Source of the DNA: Clostridiales bacterium
Lineage (GTDB): Bacteria; Bacillota; Clostridia; Oscillospirales; Butyricicoccaceae
DNA: 5,365 nucleotides
Direction of reading: 5' to 3'
Assembly: GCA_019418305.1 (NCBI GenBank)
Contig: DYCA01000040.1
Location: 8,700 to 14,064 of the forward strand
Shown: positions 1 through 5,365 of the stretch, piece after piece
How the letters are laid out: each line of letters starts with the position of its first letter
Numbering within the stretch: position 1 is the stretch's first letter
Translations under genes and position numbers: made by a program
Notes under the pieces: generated by a model
The model's input: only the letters and a program-made list of their open reading frames with translations
The model's database searches: none
Told to the model about the DNA's origin: nothing

Positions 1-384
1 CTCAAAATACTCCTCGTCGTATTCGTTATTGGGGTCAAAGGTTTTGAATGGCGTGATGATGCGGGTTTCTGAGTATTTGAAAGCGCGCGCGACAATGCCT
101 TGGTCAATGCTGTCACCGCGCGCCAGACGTTCAATTTCCATAACGATGACACCACACCACTGTCCGGCTTCGACCGCTTGCAGCAGCCGCTGCATCTGCG
201 GGCGTGCGGCAATGGTGTCGCCCGAAACAACCTCTTCATAAATTGCCCCAACCGGCAGGCCGCGCGCTTCGGCCAGTTCGGTAAGCGTTCGGCGGTGGCG
301 GGCGAGTGTGTCGCCTTCGCCGCGCGCTTCCGCTTCGAGGTCCTGACGGGATTTGCGCAGATAGATGCAGTATTGCGTGGGCAT
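1..384 (-). CDS. Large serine recombinase (resolvase/integrase family), N-terminal part only, continues beyond the left edge
   Basis: The reverse strand reads 128 residues from an ATG at 384-382 without a stop to the window edge. The start is supported by AAGGAG (reverse strand, 398-393), 8 bases upstream. The protein begins MPTQYCIYLRKSRQD. The beta strand followed by R10 and S12 matches the catalytic-serine motif of serine recombinases (Y-x-R-x-S). Further resolvase-domain signatures are V53-SGD with R61-P62 and the ERLARGD block at residues 85-91, which corresponds to the conserved D/E-R-L-x-R segment. Family members cut and rejoin DNA through a phosphoserine link and integrate, excise or invert phages, conjugative elements or transposons. 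The Recombinase and zinc-ribbon domains of the long form would lie outside the window, so 'large' is inferred from the phage-like N-terminus, not seen. Its substrate sites are unknown. It diverges from a small gene at 494 and suggests a mobile-element edge beside the nrd operon. Confidence 0.9.
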   Translation of the reverse strand, partial: MPTQYCIYLRKSRQDLEAEARGEGDTLARHRRTLTELAEARGLPVGAIYEEVVSGDTIAARPQMQRLLQAVEAGQWCGVIVMEIERLARGDSIDQGIVARAFKYSETRIITPFKTFDPNNEYDEEYFE

Positions 385-408
385 GGAACCAGCTCCTTAC
401 AGGGATTT

Positions 409-437
409 ATTAACATCCTATCGATAGCGCATGTAAA
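409..437 (-). promoter_or_regulatory. Candidate promoter of the recombinase gene
   Basis: On the reverse strand a -35-like TTTACA (437-432) is followed, after 17 bases, by a -10-like GTTAAT (414-409), about 25 bases before the recombinase ATG. The -35 matches the sigma-A consensus well, but the -10 is poor. An overlapping TTAATA or TAATAA would fit the -10 better with a spacer of 18-19. The exact hexamers are therefore uncertain, but this AT-richer patch is the only plausible promoter in the short divergent gap. Confidence 0.4.
418..427. promoter_or_regulatory. Perfect 10-bp palindrome between the recombinase -35 and -10, possible operator
   Basis: CTATCGATAG is a perfect 10-bp palindrome lying inside the 17-base spacer of the proposed recombinase promoter. 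A second short palindrome, GACATGTC (442-449), lies just upstream of that -35. A repressor bound to the first would block the recombinase promoter. No regulator is visible in the window, and a 10-bp palindrome can arise by chance, so the role is inferred. Confidence 0.3.
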
Positions 438-493
438 AAATGACATGTCGGAGTCTCGCGGGCGCATAGGATACGGCGAAGGAGGCGGTCAGC

Positions 494-664
494 ATGGCTG
501 TTGCTGCGACTTATCACTATGCGCACGGTACGGTTTCCGTTTGCGACGACGCTTACCGCGGCATATCGCCCGAGGAAAAAAAGCGCCGCGAGGAGCACAT
601 GTGGCGCGCGGCATATGAAATTGCGCTGGGTGCGCAAATCAAACGGCAGGAAACGGAAAAATAA
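494..664 (+). CDS. Small protein of unknown function, 56 residues, divergent from the recombinase
   Basis: The frame runs from ATG 494 to TAA 662-664. A near-perfect ribosome binding site, AAGGAGG (479-485), sits 8 bases upstream, which is the main reason to call it a gene. The product begins MAVAATYHYAHGTVSVCDDAYRG, a short beta-hairpin-like segment. A strongly charged, helix-prone half follows (ISPEEKKRREEHMW, then AAYEIALGAQIKRQETEK). No signal peptide or membrane segment is seen, so it should be cytoplasmic. I do not recognise a named family. My impression, which I cannot check here, is that short proteins with a 'Y-x-Y-x-x-G-T-V-x-V-x-D-D' start and a basic/acidic helix occur beside serine recombinases in clostridial mobile elements. 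Its position fits an accessory or regulatory protein of the element. No function is assigned. Confidence 0.7.
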   Translation: MAVAATYHYAHGTVSVCDDAYRGISPEEKKRREEHMWRAAYEIALGAQIKRQETEK

Positions 665-678
665 AACAGGAGCTGGAA

Positions 679-768
679 ATGCATGTCACCGCGTCAAAAT
701 CCGTCAAATTGCGTTTATTCTTTTTGTTCAGTTTTTTCTCTTTTCACACTACATATGGTGTGCTATAA
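679..768 (+). other. Short open frame behind a good ribosome binding site, possibly the stump of a truncated gene
   Basis: AGGAG at 668-672 lies 6 bases before an ATG at 679, only 14 bases after the stop of the small gene. The frame (MHVTASKSVKLRLFF...) stops after 29 codons at a TAA inside the -10 box of the nrdD promoter. Its second half is translated T-rich promoter DNA and is unlikely to be a real protein. AGGAGCTGG (668-676) also occurs inverted at the recombinase start (389-397). This may mean that a second recombinase-type gene once began here and was cut off a few codons in. The alternatives are a chance ribosome-binding-site-like sequence or a small leader peptide. Confidence 0.3.
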
Positions 769-769
769 T
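741..769 (+). promoter_or_regulatory. Promoter of the nrdD-nrdG-dut operon with extended -10
   Basis: TTTTCA (741-746) is a 4-of-6 match to the -35 consensus. After 17 bases comes a perfect TATAAT (764-769), preceded by TG at 761-762, making an extended -10 (TGcTATAAT). Transcription should start near 776, giving a leader of about 30 bases before the nrdD ATG at 807. The ribosome binding site is GTGAGGA (794-800 region), 6 bases upstream of that ATG. The surrounding 100 bases are clearly AT-richer than the genes on either side. Confidence 0.8.
746..761. promoter_or_regulatory. NrdR box 1 (strong)
   Basis: ACACTACATATGGTGT matches the published NrdR-box consensus acaCwAtATaTwGtgt at 14 of 16 positions. 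With its flanks (745-762) it forms an 18-bp imperfect palindrome with 7 of 9 pairs. It fills the spacer between the -35 and the extended -10, so bound NrdR would exclude RNA polymerase. NrdR is a zinc-ribbon/ATP-cone repressor that senses ATP/dATP and controls ribonucleotide reductase genes in most bacteria. Its gene is not in this window. Confidence 0.8.
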
Positions 770-777
770 GAAAACCT

Positions 778-793
778 ACACCAAATAGCATGA
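778..793. promoter_or_regulatory. NrdR box 2 (degenerate)
   Basis: ACACCAAATAGCATGA matches the NrdR consensus at about 10 of 16 positions. The left half-site ACAC is well kept and the right half is weak, with little internal palindromy. The call rests mainly on position: it lies 32 bp centre to centre from box 1, three helical turns, which is the usual spacing of paired NrdR boxes. It would cover the region just after the expected transcription start. Confidence 0.5.
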
Positions 794-806
794 GTGAGGA
801 AAAATA

Positions 807-2927
807 ATGGTTCGAGTAATTAAAAAAGATAATACAAAAGAGGCATTTAACATTCAAAAAGTGGTCATTGCGGTCAATAAGTCTGCAAATCGTGTGCTGT
901 ATACGTTTACCGATGAGGAGCTGCGGGCAATCTGCGACCACGTAGAGGGTTACATCCGTGACCATGGCATGAGCGAGGTACAGATTTGGCAGATGCACAA
1001 CATTGTCGAAGCTGCGCTGGAATCTGTGCGCCCTGAGGTCGCCAAGAGCTACCGCGATTATCGCAACTACAAGCAGGACTTTGTCGGCATGCTGGACAGC
1101 GTGTACAAAAAAAGCCAGTCGATTATGTACATCGGCGATAAGGAGAACTCCAATACGGACTCTGCGCTCGTGTCCACCAAGCGCAGCCTGATTTTCAACC
1201 AGCTTAACAAGGAGCTGTATCAGAAGTTCTTTATGAACACCGAGGAATTGCAGGCATGCCGAGACGGCTATATCTATGTCCATGATATGTCCGCACGCCG
1301 CGATACCATGAACTGCTGTCTGTTTGACGTACAGCATGTGCTGAAAGATGGCTTCGAAATGGGTAATCTGTGGTATAATGAACCTAAGACACTCAATGTT
1401 GCCTTTGACGTCATCGGCGACATCGTGCTGTCCGCGGCCAGCCAGCAGTACGGCGGCTTTACTGTGCCGTCGGTCGACCTGCTGCTTGAGCCGTATGCCG
1501 AGCGCAGCTACAAGATGCTGACCGAAAAATACAGTCGTCTGGGTCTGGATGCCGAGACGGTCGAAAAAGAGGTCATGGCCGACATTCTCAACGACTTTGA
1601 GCAAGGTTTCCAGGGCTGGGAGTATAAGTTCAACACCGTTGCGTCCAGCCGCGGTGACTATCCGTTCATCACCATGACCATGGGCACCGGCACGGGGCGG
1701 TTTGCGAAGCTCGCGTCTATTACGATGCTGAACGTTCGCCGCAAGGGGCAGGGCAAGAAGGGCCAGAAAAAGCCCGTGCTGTTCCCCAAAATCGTGTTCT
1801 TGTACGACGAAAACCTGCATGGACCGGGCAAGGAACTAGAGGACGTGTTCGAGGCGGGCATCGAGTGCTCGTCCAAGGCGATGTATCCGGATTGGCTCAG
1901 CCTGACGGGCGAGGGCTATGTGCCTTCGATGTACAAAAAGTACGGTGCTATCATCAGCCCGATGGGTTGCCGTGCATTCCTGTCCCCGTGGTACGAGCGC
2001 GGCGGGATGAAGCCTGCAGATGAGGAGGACAAGCCGGTCTTTATCGGTCGGTGGAACATCGGCGCGGTGTCGCTGCACCTGCCGATGATTTATGCCAAGG
2101 CGCAGCAGGAAAACCGCGATTTCCACGAGGTGCTGGATTACTACCTCGAGCTGATTCGTCGCCTGCATATCCGCACCTATGCATACCTCGGTGAGATGCG
2201 TGCGTCCACCAACCCGCTGGCCTATTGTGAGGGCGGCTTCTACGGCGGTCATCTTAAGCCGTCGGATAAGATTAAGCCCATTATGAAAACTGCGACCGCG
2301 TCGTTCGGCATTACGGCGCTCAACGAATTGCAGGAGCTGTATAACGGCAAGTCGCTGGTTGAGGACGGACAGTTTGCGCTCGATACGCTCGAATACATCA
2401 ACCAGAAGGTCAATCAGTTTAAGGAAGAGGACGGCAATTTGTACGCCATCTACGGTACGCCGGCCGAGAGCCTGTGCGGCTTGCAGGTCGAGCAGTTCCG
2501 CCGCAAATACGGTATCATCGAGGGCGTGTCCGACCGTCCGTATGTCTCCAACAGCTTCCACTGCCACGTTACCGAGGACCTGACCCCCATTGAAAAGCAG
2601 GATTTGGAGGGCCGGTTCTGGAACCTGTGCAACGGCGGCAAGATTCAGTATGTCAAGTATCCGATCGACTACAATCTGGAGGCCATTCGCTCGCTGGTGC
2701 GCCGTGCGATGCGCATGGGCTTTTACGAAGGCGTCAACCTGTCGCTGGCGTACTGCGACGACTGTGGACATGAAGAGCTGTCGATGGACGTTTGTCCCAA
2801 GTGTGGCAGCCGCAACCTGACTAAGATTGACCGCATGAACGGATACCTGTCCTATTCGCGTGTCAAGGGCGATACGCGCCTGAACGACGCCAAGATGGCG
2901 GAGATAGCAGAAAGGAAAAGTATGTGA
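807..2927 (+). CDS. nrdD: Anaerobic (class III) ribonucleoside-triphosphate reductase, catalytic subunit
   Basis: This cytoplasmic glycyl-radical enzyme reduces ribonucleoside triphosphates to dNTPs without oxygen. The 706-residue length is normal. Residues 1 to about 93 form an ATP-cone (VIKKDNTKEAFNIQKV...), the allosteric ATP/dATP site. The barrel follows, with the C170-C171 pair in TMNCCLFD, then the PMGCRAF segment whose C388 is the expected thiyl-radical cysteine. The GRWNIGAVSLHLPMI strand is at about 414-428. The C-terminus has a zinc site of C650, C653, C663 and C666, then the radical loop RMNGYLS with G679. All catalytic features are present, so it should be active. The ATG at 807 has a ribosome binding site (GAGGA) 6 bases upstream and directly precedes the ATP-cone. 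It is first in the operon, under the NrdR-box promoter, and overlaps or abuts nrdG. Mildly odd are His and Met in SLHLPM, where many relatives have Asn and Arg. Confidence 0.97.
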   Translation: MVRVIKKDNTKEAFNIQKVVIAVNKSANRVLYTFTDEELRAICDHVEGYIRDHGMSEVQIWQMHNIVEAALESVRPEVAKSYRDYRNYKQDFVGMLDSVYKKSQSIMYIGDKENSNTDSALVSTKRSLIFNQLNKELYQKFFMNTEELQACRDGYIYVHDMSARRDTMNCCLFDVQHVLKDGFEMGNLWYNEPKTLNVAFDVIGDIVLSAASQQYGGFTVPSVDLLLEPYAERSYKMLTEKYSRLGLDAETVEKEVMADILNDFEQGFQGWEYKFNTVASSRGDYPFITMTMGTGTGRFAKLASITMLNVRRKGQGKKGQKKPVLFPKIVFLYDENLHGPGKELEDVFEAGIECSSKAMYPDWLSLTGEGYVPSMYKKYGAIISPMGCRAFLSPWYERGGMKPADEEDKPVFIGRWNIGAVSLHLPMIYAKAQQENRDFHEVLDYYLELIRRLHIRTYAYLGEMRASTNPLAYCEGGFYGGHLKPSDKIKPIMKTATASFGITALNELQELYNGKSLVEDGQFALDTLEYINQKVNQFKEEDGNLYAIYGTPAESLCGLQVEQFRRKYGIIEGVSDRPYVSNSFHCHVTEDLTPIEKQDLEGRFWNLCNGGKIQYVKYPIDYNLEAIRSLVRRAMRMGFYEGVNLSLAYCDDCGHEELSMDVCPKCGSRNLTKIDRMNGYLSYSRVKGDTRLNDAKMAEIAERKSM

Positions 2928-3412
2928 TGCGCTATCACAACATAACCAAAGACGATATGCTCAACGGAGAGGGCTTGCGCGTCGTGCTGTGGGTGGCCGG
3001 CTGCGGACATGCCTGTCCGGGCTGCCATAATCCCGTGACGTGGGATGCGGACGGCGGTCTGCCGTTTGACAGCGACGCGGAGGACGAGCTGTTTGCGGAG
3101 CTTGGCAAAGATTATGTGTCGGGGGTGACGCTTTCGGGCGGCGACCCGCTGTTCCCGGCAAACCGCGCGGATGTGGGGGCGTTGTGCGCCCGCATCCGGC
3201 AGCGCTTTCCGGACAAGACCATCTGGCTGTATACCGGCTACACTCGGGAGGAAATTCAGGACCTGCCGCTGCTGGAAAACGTGGATGTGGTCGTGGATGG
3301 ACGATTTGTGCAGGCGCAGGCGGATTCTCAGCTGCATTGGCGCGGCAGCGCCAACCAGCGCGTGATCGACGTTGGGCGTACCCGCGCGTCACAGGAAGTT
3401 GTTTTACTATAA
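2927..3412 (+). CDS. nrdG: Anaerobic ribonucleotide reductase activating protein (radical SAM activase)
   Basis: NrdG uses a [4Fe-4S] cluster and S-adenosylmethionine to abstract hydrogen from the radical glycine of NrdD (G679 here). The product of about 161 residues begins MRYHNITKDDMLNGEGLRVV. It carries the radical-SAM cluster motif CGHACPGC (C26, C30, C33; CX3CX2C) followed by HNPVTWD. Later come the SAM-binding GGDPLF block, the KTIWLYTGYT strand and the C-terminal DVVVDGRF...GSANQRVIDV, all typical of NrdG. The start is ambiguous by one codon. ATG 2927 shares one base with the nrdD stop (TGATG). GTG 2924 overlaps by four bases and is slightly better spaced from AAGGA (2912-2916). Either way translation is coupled to nrdD, which suits a stoichiometric activase. 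Length and motifs are intact. Confidence 0.96.
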   Translation: MRYHNITKDDMLNGEGLRVVLWVAGCGHACPGCHNPVTWDADGGLPFDSDAEDELFAELGKDYVSGVTLSGGDPLFPANRADVGALCARIRQRFPDKTIWLYTGYTREEIQDLPLLENVDVVVDGRFVQAQADSQLHWRGSANQRVIDVGRTRASQEVVLL

Positions 3413-3441
3413 AAAGTATGGATAAGGAAGGCGGATATATC

Positions 3442-3951
3442 ATGCAAAAGGTTGCAAAATTTCACAAGGTATCAGAACAGCAGTTTCTCACGGATTGGTG
3501 CAGCGCAACCGGAAGCAGCACCAGCGAGGCAAAAGCGGTCTATGAAAAGATTCGCCTGCCGCGTCGTGCGACGGTCGGCTCCGCAGGTTATGACTTTTTT
3601 GCACCGGAGACATTTTCTCTCGTGCCGCACGAAACCATTCTGATCCCGACTGGTATCCGTGTGGAAATCAAGGAGGGCTGGGTGCTGCAACTCTATCCGC
3701 GTTCCGGGTTGGGCTTTAAGTATTGCCTGCAAATGGACAATACGGTCGGTATCATTGACAGCGATTATTTCAATGCCAAAAATGGAGGGCATATCTTTGT
3801 CAAAATGACCAACCAGAACCGACAGGGCAGAAACCTTTCGGTTGCTGCGGGTGAAGGCTTTGCACAAGGCATCTTCCTGCCGTTTGGAATCACGCAGGAT
3901 GACGATGCGGACGGATGTCGAGAGGGCGGCTTCGGAAGCACGACAAAATAA
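3442..3951 (+). CDS. dut: dUTP diphosphatase (trimeric dUTPase family)
   Basis: Dut hydrolyses dUTP to dUMP and pyrophosphate, keeping uracil out of DNA and supplying dUMP for thymidylate synthesis. All five dUTPase motifs are visible in the 169 residues: motif 1 VGSAGYDFFA (45-54, D51); motif 2 PRSGLGFK (86-93); motif 3 NTVGIIDSDYF (100-110, catalytic-type D106); motif 4 GEGFAQGIF (137-145); and the C-terminal P-loop-like motif 5 REGGFGSTT (160-168). A leader of about 40 residues before motif 1 makes it somewhat longer than the E. coli type; I believe this is common in Clostridia. ATG 3442 is preferred because AAGGAAGGCGG lies just upstream (3424-3434). An in-frame ATG at 3418 would add eight residues but lacks a clear ribosome binding site. 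It follows nrdG by 29 bases with no terminator, so it is probably in the NrdR-controlled operon. Confidence 0.93.
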   Translation: MQKVAKFHKVSEQQFLTDWCSATGSSTSEAKAVYEKIRLPRRATVGSAGYDFFAPETFSLVPHETILIPTGIRVEIKEGWVLQLYPRSGLGFKYCLQMDNTVGIIDSDYFNAKNGGHIFVKMTNQNRQGRNLSVAAGEGFAQGIFLPFGITQDDDADGCREGGFGSTTK

Positions 3952-3978
3952 GAAAAAGGCAGGATAGAGGAGGCTTTC

Positions 3979-5365
3979 ATGAAAAGACTACATCCATCAC
4001 AGGTTGGGAAAACCATCGGCTGTATCGCTCTGGCAGGCTGTCTGCTGTGCGCCAGCACGGTTCCCGCGTATGCCGTAGCTCCGCTATATGGTACGATTGC
4101 AGTCGCGCGCACAGCGCGTGCAGCAGAGCCGGGCGAATATTTGTATACGCAGCTTAATGACAACGAGAAGGCGGTCTATGATGGCATCGTTGACCAGATT
4201 GAGGAATTGACCCGCAACGACACGGACCCGTCGGGCGTGCAGGTGACCATTCCAAAGGATTCCGGGTATTCCATTAGCGGCAAACCTGTTTTTGCCGTGT
4301 TCCGTGATCATCCCGAATTTTTCTGGGTGGACAGCTCAAAGCTGGTTTGGGCGGAAGGCAATCCCTCTATAGATGGGGATGGAAATGAAGTCTATGTGCT
4401 ATCATGCAAAACTGCTGGCGAATCCTTTTTCTATGATGGGTTTACCACGGATAATTTGCAGGATTATCGGGACAGGCTGAACGATAAAGTCAATGAAATC
4501 AAGCAAAACGTGCCTTCTACAGCGCTTGACGAGCTTGCAACACTCAAGTATCTGAACGACTGGATGGCCCAAAATAATGTATATAACGCGCAGGGACTTG
4601 GCGCCGGCAATTTTTCCCGCTGTGCGGCCAGCGGTCTCTTGAGCGATAACAACGCAGCCACCACAGGCGATGACCCGGTCTGCTATGGCTATGCGACAGC
4701 CATGAAAGTATTGCTCGATGCGTTCGGCATGGAAAATGCCTACATTGAGGGCTGGGCTTATAATACCAATAATCAGCCGAATGGTGAGCAGCATGCGTGG
4801 AATTATGTGAAGCTCAACGACGGTACCGGTCAGGAACAATGGTATGCGCTTGACCCGACTTGGGATGACCCCAGTGTTTCCACGCTTCCGGCGCGGCAGG
4901 TCTATTTTCTGGTTGGCAGCAATACTGTTACCGAAAAGAATCTGCCGGGTTTTGAGACCTTTGGGAAAAACCATGATTCTTCGACTGCGAAGTCTCCGGC
5001 CTATAAGGAGCATAAATTTACGTATCCGACGCTGGCTTCCGAGGCGCGCGACCCCAGTGCAAGCGGCGATGTAATGCTGGATAAGGGTGATGGAAACCCT
5101 ACGGCATACGATACGCTGGATGCGGCCATGCAGAATGCCGAATCGGGCGATAGGGTGATTCTGCAAAATTCTGTGCAGGTGGACAGCACCATCACGCTGA
5201 AGGATGGCGTCACACTTGACCTGAATGGCCAGACCGGCGGCAATATTTCCTCTCCTTGCGCAATTACAGGAATGGCCGCACCGGTTTTTCGTATCGAAGC
5301 GGGCGATTCGGCTTCAATTATCAATTCGGGACGGTTTACGGCGGTCAAGCTGAACGGTAGTGAGA
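3979..5365 (+). CDS. Exported transglutaminase-like protein, C-terminus beyond the right edge
   Basis: The start ATG 3979 has a strong GAGGAGG site (3967-3973) 5 bases upstream. The 462 visible residues begin with a signal peptide: KR near the start, hydrophobic TIGCIALAGCLLCAS, and likely cleavage after AYA near residue 32. A transglutaminase-like domain lies at about residues 180-300. Its triad is C235 in DDPVCYGYATAM, H272 in EQHAWNYV and D292 in YALDPTWDD, the usual spacing for bacterial transglutaminase/protease-like folds. From about residue 370 the sequence (AYDTLDAAMQNAESGDRVILQ, then TITLKDGVTLDLNG) looks like the start of a beta-helix or repeat-rich surface region. The protein is probably secreted or wall-bound. 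The domain could act as a cysteine protease, peptidase or cross-linker, and its substrate cannot be told. Anchor signals, if any, lie past the edge. It sits 27 bases after dut with no visible terminator, so read-through transcription is possible although the function seems unrelated. Confidence 0.88.
   Translation, partial: MKRLHPSQVGKTIGCIALAGCLLCASTVPAYAVAPLYGTIAVARTARAAEPGEYLYTQLNDNEKAVYDGIVDQIEELTRNDTDPSGVQVTIPKDSGYSISGKPVFAVFRDHPEFFWVDSSKLVWAEGNPSIDGDGNEVYVLSCKTAGESFFYDGFTTDNLQDYRDRLNDKVNEIKQNVPSTALDELATLKYLNDWMAQNNVYNAQGLGAGNFSRCAASGLLSDNNAATTGDDPVCYGYATAMKVLLDAFGMENAYIEGWAYNTNNQPNGEQHAWNYVKLNDGTGQEQWYALDPTWDDPSVSTLPARQVYFLVGSNTVTEKNLPGFETFGKNHDSSTAKSPAYKEHKFTYPTLASEARDPSASGDVMLDKGDGNPTAYDTLDAAMQNAESGDRVILQNSVQVDSTITLKDGVTLDLNGQTGGNISSPCAITGMAAPVFRIEAGDSASIINSGRFTAVKLNGSE

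Noticed and set aside
100..618. Forward frame of 172 codons across the left end
   Set aside because: It is antisense to the recombinase and out of frame with the well-initiated small gene at 494.
410..637. Reverse-strand frame of 75 codons opposite the small gene
   Set aside because: No ribosome binding site; it also covers the likely recombinase promoter.
621..637. Hairpin TTGCGC-tgggt-GCGCAA as a terminator
   Set aside because: The six-pair stem lies inside the small coding region and is not followed by a T run. The T-rich stretch at 716-744 is too far away.
744..1820. Long open frame on the reverse strand (358 codons) opposite nrdD
   Set aside because: It is fully antisense to a certain nrdD. 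The translation is low-complexity and shows no domain, and the frame is open only because of the codon bias of nrdD.
1836..2771. Second long reverse-strand frame (311 codons) opposite nrdD
   Set aside because: Same reason: a shadow of nrdD codon use with no recognisable motif.
3418..3441. Longer start for dut at ATG 3418
   Set aside because: It has no convincing ribosome binding site and its added residues include the AAGGAAGG sequence that serves the ATG at 3442.
3184..3441. Fusion of a nrdG-region frame to dut (upstream extension of the dut frame to 3184)
   Set aside because: The extension is nrdG read in another frame; nrdG itself is intact to its stop at 3412.
4402..5166. Reverse-strand frame of 254 codons opposite the transglutaminase-like gene
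   Set aside because: The forward frame has a signal peptide and an intact catalytic triad; the reverse frame has neither a good start context nor a motif.
1..5365. CRISPR arrays, tRNA or rRNA genes, insertion-sequence ends, riboswitches
   Set aside because: No regularly spaced repeats, clover-leaf-like sequences, transposase or structured leader were seen; the only leader (about 776-806) is too short for a riboswitch.

Overview
The window looks like chromosomal DNA from an anaerobic, moderately GC-rich Firmicute, probably a gut Clostridia member of the Oscillospiraceae/Butyricicoccaceae type. This is inferred from the clostridial style of the class III ribonucleotide reductase, its activase and the dUTPase, from strong AGGAGG-like ribosome binding sites, and from codon use. 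No rRNA or tRNA gene is present to confirm it.

Left part (1-664): a probable mobile-element edge. The N-terminal 128 residues of a large serine recombinase run leftwards out of the window. A 56-residue protein of unknown function diverges to the right. The 109-base gap between them holds a candidate recombinase promoter with a perfect 10-bp palindrome between its -35 and -10. A second well-placed ribosome binding site and ATG at 668-681 open only a 29-codon frame that runs into the next promoter. It may be the stump of a lost gene, and so may mark an element end or deletion junction.

Centre (741-3951): a deoxynucleotide supply operon. A sigma-A-type promoter with an extended -10 (TGcTATAAT) is overlapped by a strong NrdR-box palindrome. 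A weaker second box lies 32 bp downstream, the classical geometry for repression by NrdR. It drives nrdD (anaerobic ribonucleoside-triphosphate reductase, all key cysteines and the radical glycine present) and nrdG (its radical-SAM activase), which are translationally coupled. A 29-base gap then leads to dut (dUTP diphosphatase). NrdG puts the glycyl radical on NrdD, NrdD makes dNTPs without oxygen, and Dut removes dUTP and supplies dUMP for thymidylate.

Right part (3979-end): an exported transglutaminase-like cysteine protein with an intact Cys-His-Asp triad and the start of a beta-rich C-terminal region, cut by the window edge. It follows dut by 27 bases with no visible terminator, so it may be co-transcribed, but its function appears unrelated.

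Most of the window is well explained by known families. The least explained parts are the small divergent gene, the 665-740 junction and the palindrome in the recombinase promoter.
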